In this document: positions 31,649 to 32,995 of the stretch, piece after piece | Numbering within the stretch: position 1 is the stretch's first letter | Layout: every line of letters starts with the position of its first letter | NCBI GenBank assembly: GCA_021413735.1 | Contig: JAIOPV010000289.1 | Coordinates: forward strand, 1-32,995 | Source of the DNA: Planctomycetota bacterium | Lineage (GTDB): Bacteria > Planctomycetota > Planctomycetia > Gemmatales > Gemmataceae | Direction: 5' to 3' | Length of the DNA stretch: 32,995 nt | Notes under the pieces: model-generated | What the model was told of the DNA's origin: nothing | What the model saw: the letters and a program-made list of their open reading frames with translations, nothing else | Database searches by the model: none | Program-made: the position numbers and the translations under genes

Positions 31649-31676
31649 ATTGTAGCACGTTATAAAGCGGACGCAA
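31649..31676 (-). promoter_or_regulatory. Promoter of the response regulator gene
   Basis: On the minus strand TTGCGT (31671-31676), 16-bp spacer, TACAAT (31649-31654). Transcription should begin near 31642, leaving a leader of about 20-30 nt. It sits in the gap after the stop of the upstream TIM-barrel gene (31690). Confidence 0.6.
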
Positions 31677-31689
31677 AAACCGAGCGGCA

Positions 31690-32607
31690 TTACTCCTTGG
31701 CTGAGCGGCCAAAACTCGCACTCAGACTGCGGAAGCAGGCTCGTGCTGCGGCGGCTGGGTCGTATCCGGCTTTGGCACTCACCATGCCGCTGACCTCGAC
31801 GACAACCGGCCCGTTGTACTTTGACTTGCTCAACAGCTTCGCATACTCCGGATAGTTGGTCGTGCCCTCACCAGGAAGCACAAACTCGAACTTCTCCGCC
31901 GTTCCCTTCGCGTCCTTGACGTGAACGAACACGGCATGCGGAACCAACTCCGACACCGCATCGGCGAGTTTCACGCCGCGAAGCTCGAAGTGGCTGTAGT
32001 CGAACGCCAATCGAATGAAGTCGCTGTTCACCTGCTTCAGAAGCCAGATCGCGCCTTCTGGAGTGTGTAGGGCATTCGAGACATGAGGCTTCACTGCGAG
32101 CACTGTCTTCCCCGCTTTCGCGACGGCAGCCCAATCCGTGAGTCGAGCGGCGAGTTTCTCTTTCACCTTGTCCCATTCCGCCAGCTTGCCCCCAAGGACG
32201 GTTTCGATCGGTGGCGGTGAGTCTGGAACCAGCACGTTCGCGAGTTCCGTGGCCGCTTTGAGGCGGTCGAGGTTCGCCTTGTGAGTCGCGTCGTCGCCGA
32301 GAGCGGGGAGATTCTCCATCAAGCCGAGTACCGAAAGGCCCGAGTCCGTGAGACGCTTGCGAAGCTCTTTCGTGTCTGCCGCACTGAGTTTCGCTGGGTC
32401 CGCGTGGTAACCGGGCATCAGAGCGAGTTCGACGCCGTCGTAGCCGCAATCGCGACACACCTTGAGCGAGTCAGCGATTGCGAGCGACTTCATGCCGTAG
32501 AGACTGAACCCGAGCGGAAGTTTCGCCGCTGAGTTAGCTGAAGCGTTGGCAGAGATGCACGACGAAGCGGCAGTGGCAAGCCATTCGCGGCGAGTGAATA
32601 GGAACAC
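31690..32607 (-). CDS. Tat-exported xylose-isomerase-like TIM-barrel protein
   Basis: A 305-residue protein of the AP-endonuclease-2/xylose-isomerase-like barrel family: GFSLYGMKSLAIADSLKVCRDCGYDGVELALMPGYHAD, AVKPHVSNALHTPEGAIWLL, RLAFDYSHFELRG, AVFVHVKDAKG and PVVVEVSGM. Metal ligands (Glu, Asp, His) sit at the strand ends as expected for sugar isomerases or epimerases. A twin-arginine start (MFLFTRREWLATAAS) marks export. The GTG at 32607 is favoured because GAGGA lies 5 nt before and the RR then sits at residue 6-7; an ATG at 32643 adds 12 residues. Confidence 0.83.
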   Translation of the reverse strand: MFLFTRREWLATAASSCISANASANSAAKLPLGFSLYGMKSLAIADSLKVCRDCGYDGVELALMPGYHADPAKLSAADTKELRKRLTDSGLSVLGLMENLPALGDDATHKANLDRLKAATELANVLVPDSPPPIETVLGGKLAEWDKVKEKLAARLTDWAAVAKAGKTVLAVKPHVSNALHTPEGAIWLLKQVNSDFIRLAFDYSHFELRGVKLADAVSELVPHAVFVHVKDAKGTAEKFEFVLPGEGTTNYPEYAKLLSKSKYNGPVVVEVSGMVSAKAGYDPAAAARACFRSLSASFGRSAKE

Positions 32608-32662
32608 GGTATCCTCGCGGTCGGAAGTGGAGTTGAGGCTCATCTTACGCCGCGAGAAATGA

Positions 32663-32714
32663 TTTCGCCGCTTGCGGCGTAGCAGCTCAGTCTGCTACGC
32701 CGCAAGCGGCGAAA
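32663..32714. terminator. 23-bp perfect hairpin, terminator of the porin gene
   Basis: Arms 32663-32685 and 32692-32714, loop CTCAGT. The arm word CGCCGCTTGCGGCG belongs to the same family as the palindromes at 15625 and 17491. It lies 19 nt after the stop of the minus-strand beta-barrel gene. Confidence 0.7.
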
Positions 32715-32733
32715 GAATCACATCAAATCGGGA

Positions 32734-32995
32734 TCACCAACGGAAGATCATTTCGAAGGCACCGGTCCACATGTCGTGCTTGCCGTCGAACGGAGCGCTG
32801 GTGGAGTTGTTGTCGTAGCGAACGCTCGGGCGGATGATGATGCCCGGCTTCGGCTGCCACGCAACGCCATAGGTCACTTCCGTGTACAGACCCGCGAAGC
32901 CCGTTCGCACGCCCTGGTTGTCGTCGAACACTTCAGCACGAATCGTGCTCGTGATCTTGTCCGTGTGTTTGTAGATGAAGTAGTTCACCGCACCG
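32734..32995 (-). CDS. C-terminal end of an outer-membrane beta-barrel porin (partial, BBP2/OmpL-like)
   Basis: The 87 visible codons run off the right edge. The pattern alternates as in transmembrane beta strands: STIRAEVFDDNQGVRTG, LYTEVTYGVAWQPKPGIIIRPSVRYDNN, and a final strand MWTGAFEMIFRW ending in an aromatic residue, the usual signal for outer-membrane insertion. RAE-x-F-D-D-x-x-G-x-R-T-G and the IRPSVRYD turn are typical of the planctomycete porin-2 (BBP2) group. Only the end is in the window, so pore type and substrate are open. Confidence 0.75.
   Translation of the reverse strand, partial: GAVNYFIYKHTDKITSTIRAEVFDDNQGVRTGFAGLYTEVTYGVAWQPKPGIIIRPSVRYDNNSTSAPFDGKHDMWTGAFEMIFRW

Overview
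Chromosomal DNA of a Gemmataceae-type planctomycete. GC is high, two-residue and hexamer signals are bacterial, and three genes carry the N-terminal 'E-P-F-L-D-A-I ... D-D-T-P-R-L-V-F-A-D-W-L-E-E-N-G-D' module (TIGR02996 type) followed by leucine-rich repeats, which is characteristic of Gemmata and relatives. Tat-targeted proteins, a SUMF1-domain protein, a beta-barrel porin end and an MJ0042-like zinc-ribbon membrane protein fit the same lineage. No rRNA, tRNA, CRISPR array or transposase gene was seen.

Layout. 1-900: end of a Cys/Gly-rich protein, then a secreted cyclophilin. 969-6290: the most unusual block. A retron-type reverse transcriptase (minus strand) has a HEAT-like N-terminal extension. 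A divergent HEAT/aldo-keto-reductase-like gene follows, with a palindromic repeat inserted in frame. Beyond it lies a gene-free 1.2 kb stretch built of seven tandem ~135-185 nt structured units plus a truncated eighth. Each unit reads (minus strand) as outer arm a1, TA-GCGA, a short UUA-loop hairpin, a long hairpin of unrelated sequence in every unit, GGAAAGTA, and arm a2. This is the plan of a retron msr-msd RNA, so the stretch looks like an array of retron-like ncRNA cassettes in the same orientation as the reverse transcriptase. A solo copy lies at 17330-17473.

6376-15108: zinc-ribbon membrane protein; a minus-strand operon (FHA-GAF-PP2C phosphatase, ClpS, SUMF1-domain protein); a PEBP/YbhB protein; a large secreted two-domain alpha/beta hydrolase with a twin-palindrome operator upstream; a conserved small protein and a methyltransferase. 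15109-16160 holds repeats, a possible 47-codon gene and terminators. 16161-20721: RRM protein, second methyltransferase, solo retron-like RNA, LRR protein (probably leaderless), coiled-coil membrane protein. 20765-22876: tight minus-strand operon of a DUF4058-like protein, a possible Fe/2OG oxygenase and a phosphopantetheinyl transferase. 22984-29020: AAA+ (magnesium-chelatase I-like) and VWA proteins, a normally adjacent pair, here separated by a nucleotidyltransferase-fold gene and two TIGR02996-LRR genes. 29121-32995: Tat-exported protein, response regulator/ATPase hybrid, Tat-exported TIM barrel, and the C-terminus of a beta-barrel porin.

The window is also rich in short palindromic elements. 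Several are pairs of hairpins in inverted orientation (REPIN-like), sitting in promoter regions, between convergent genes, and once inside a coding region. Functional calls are from reading the sequence only; no searches or folding programs were run.
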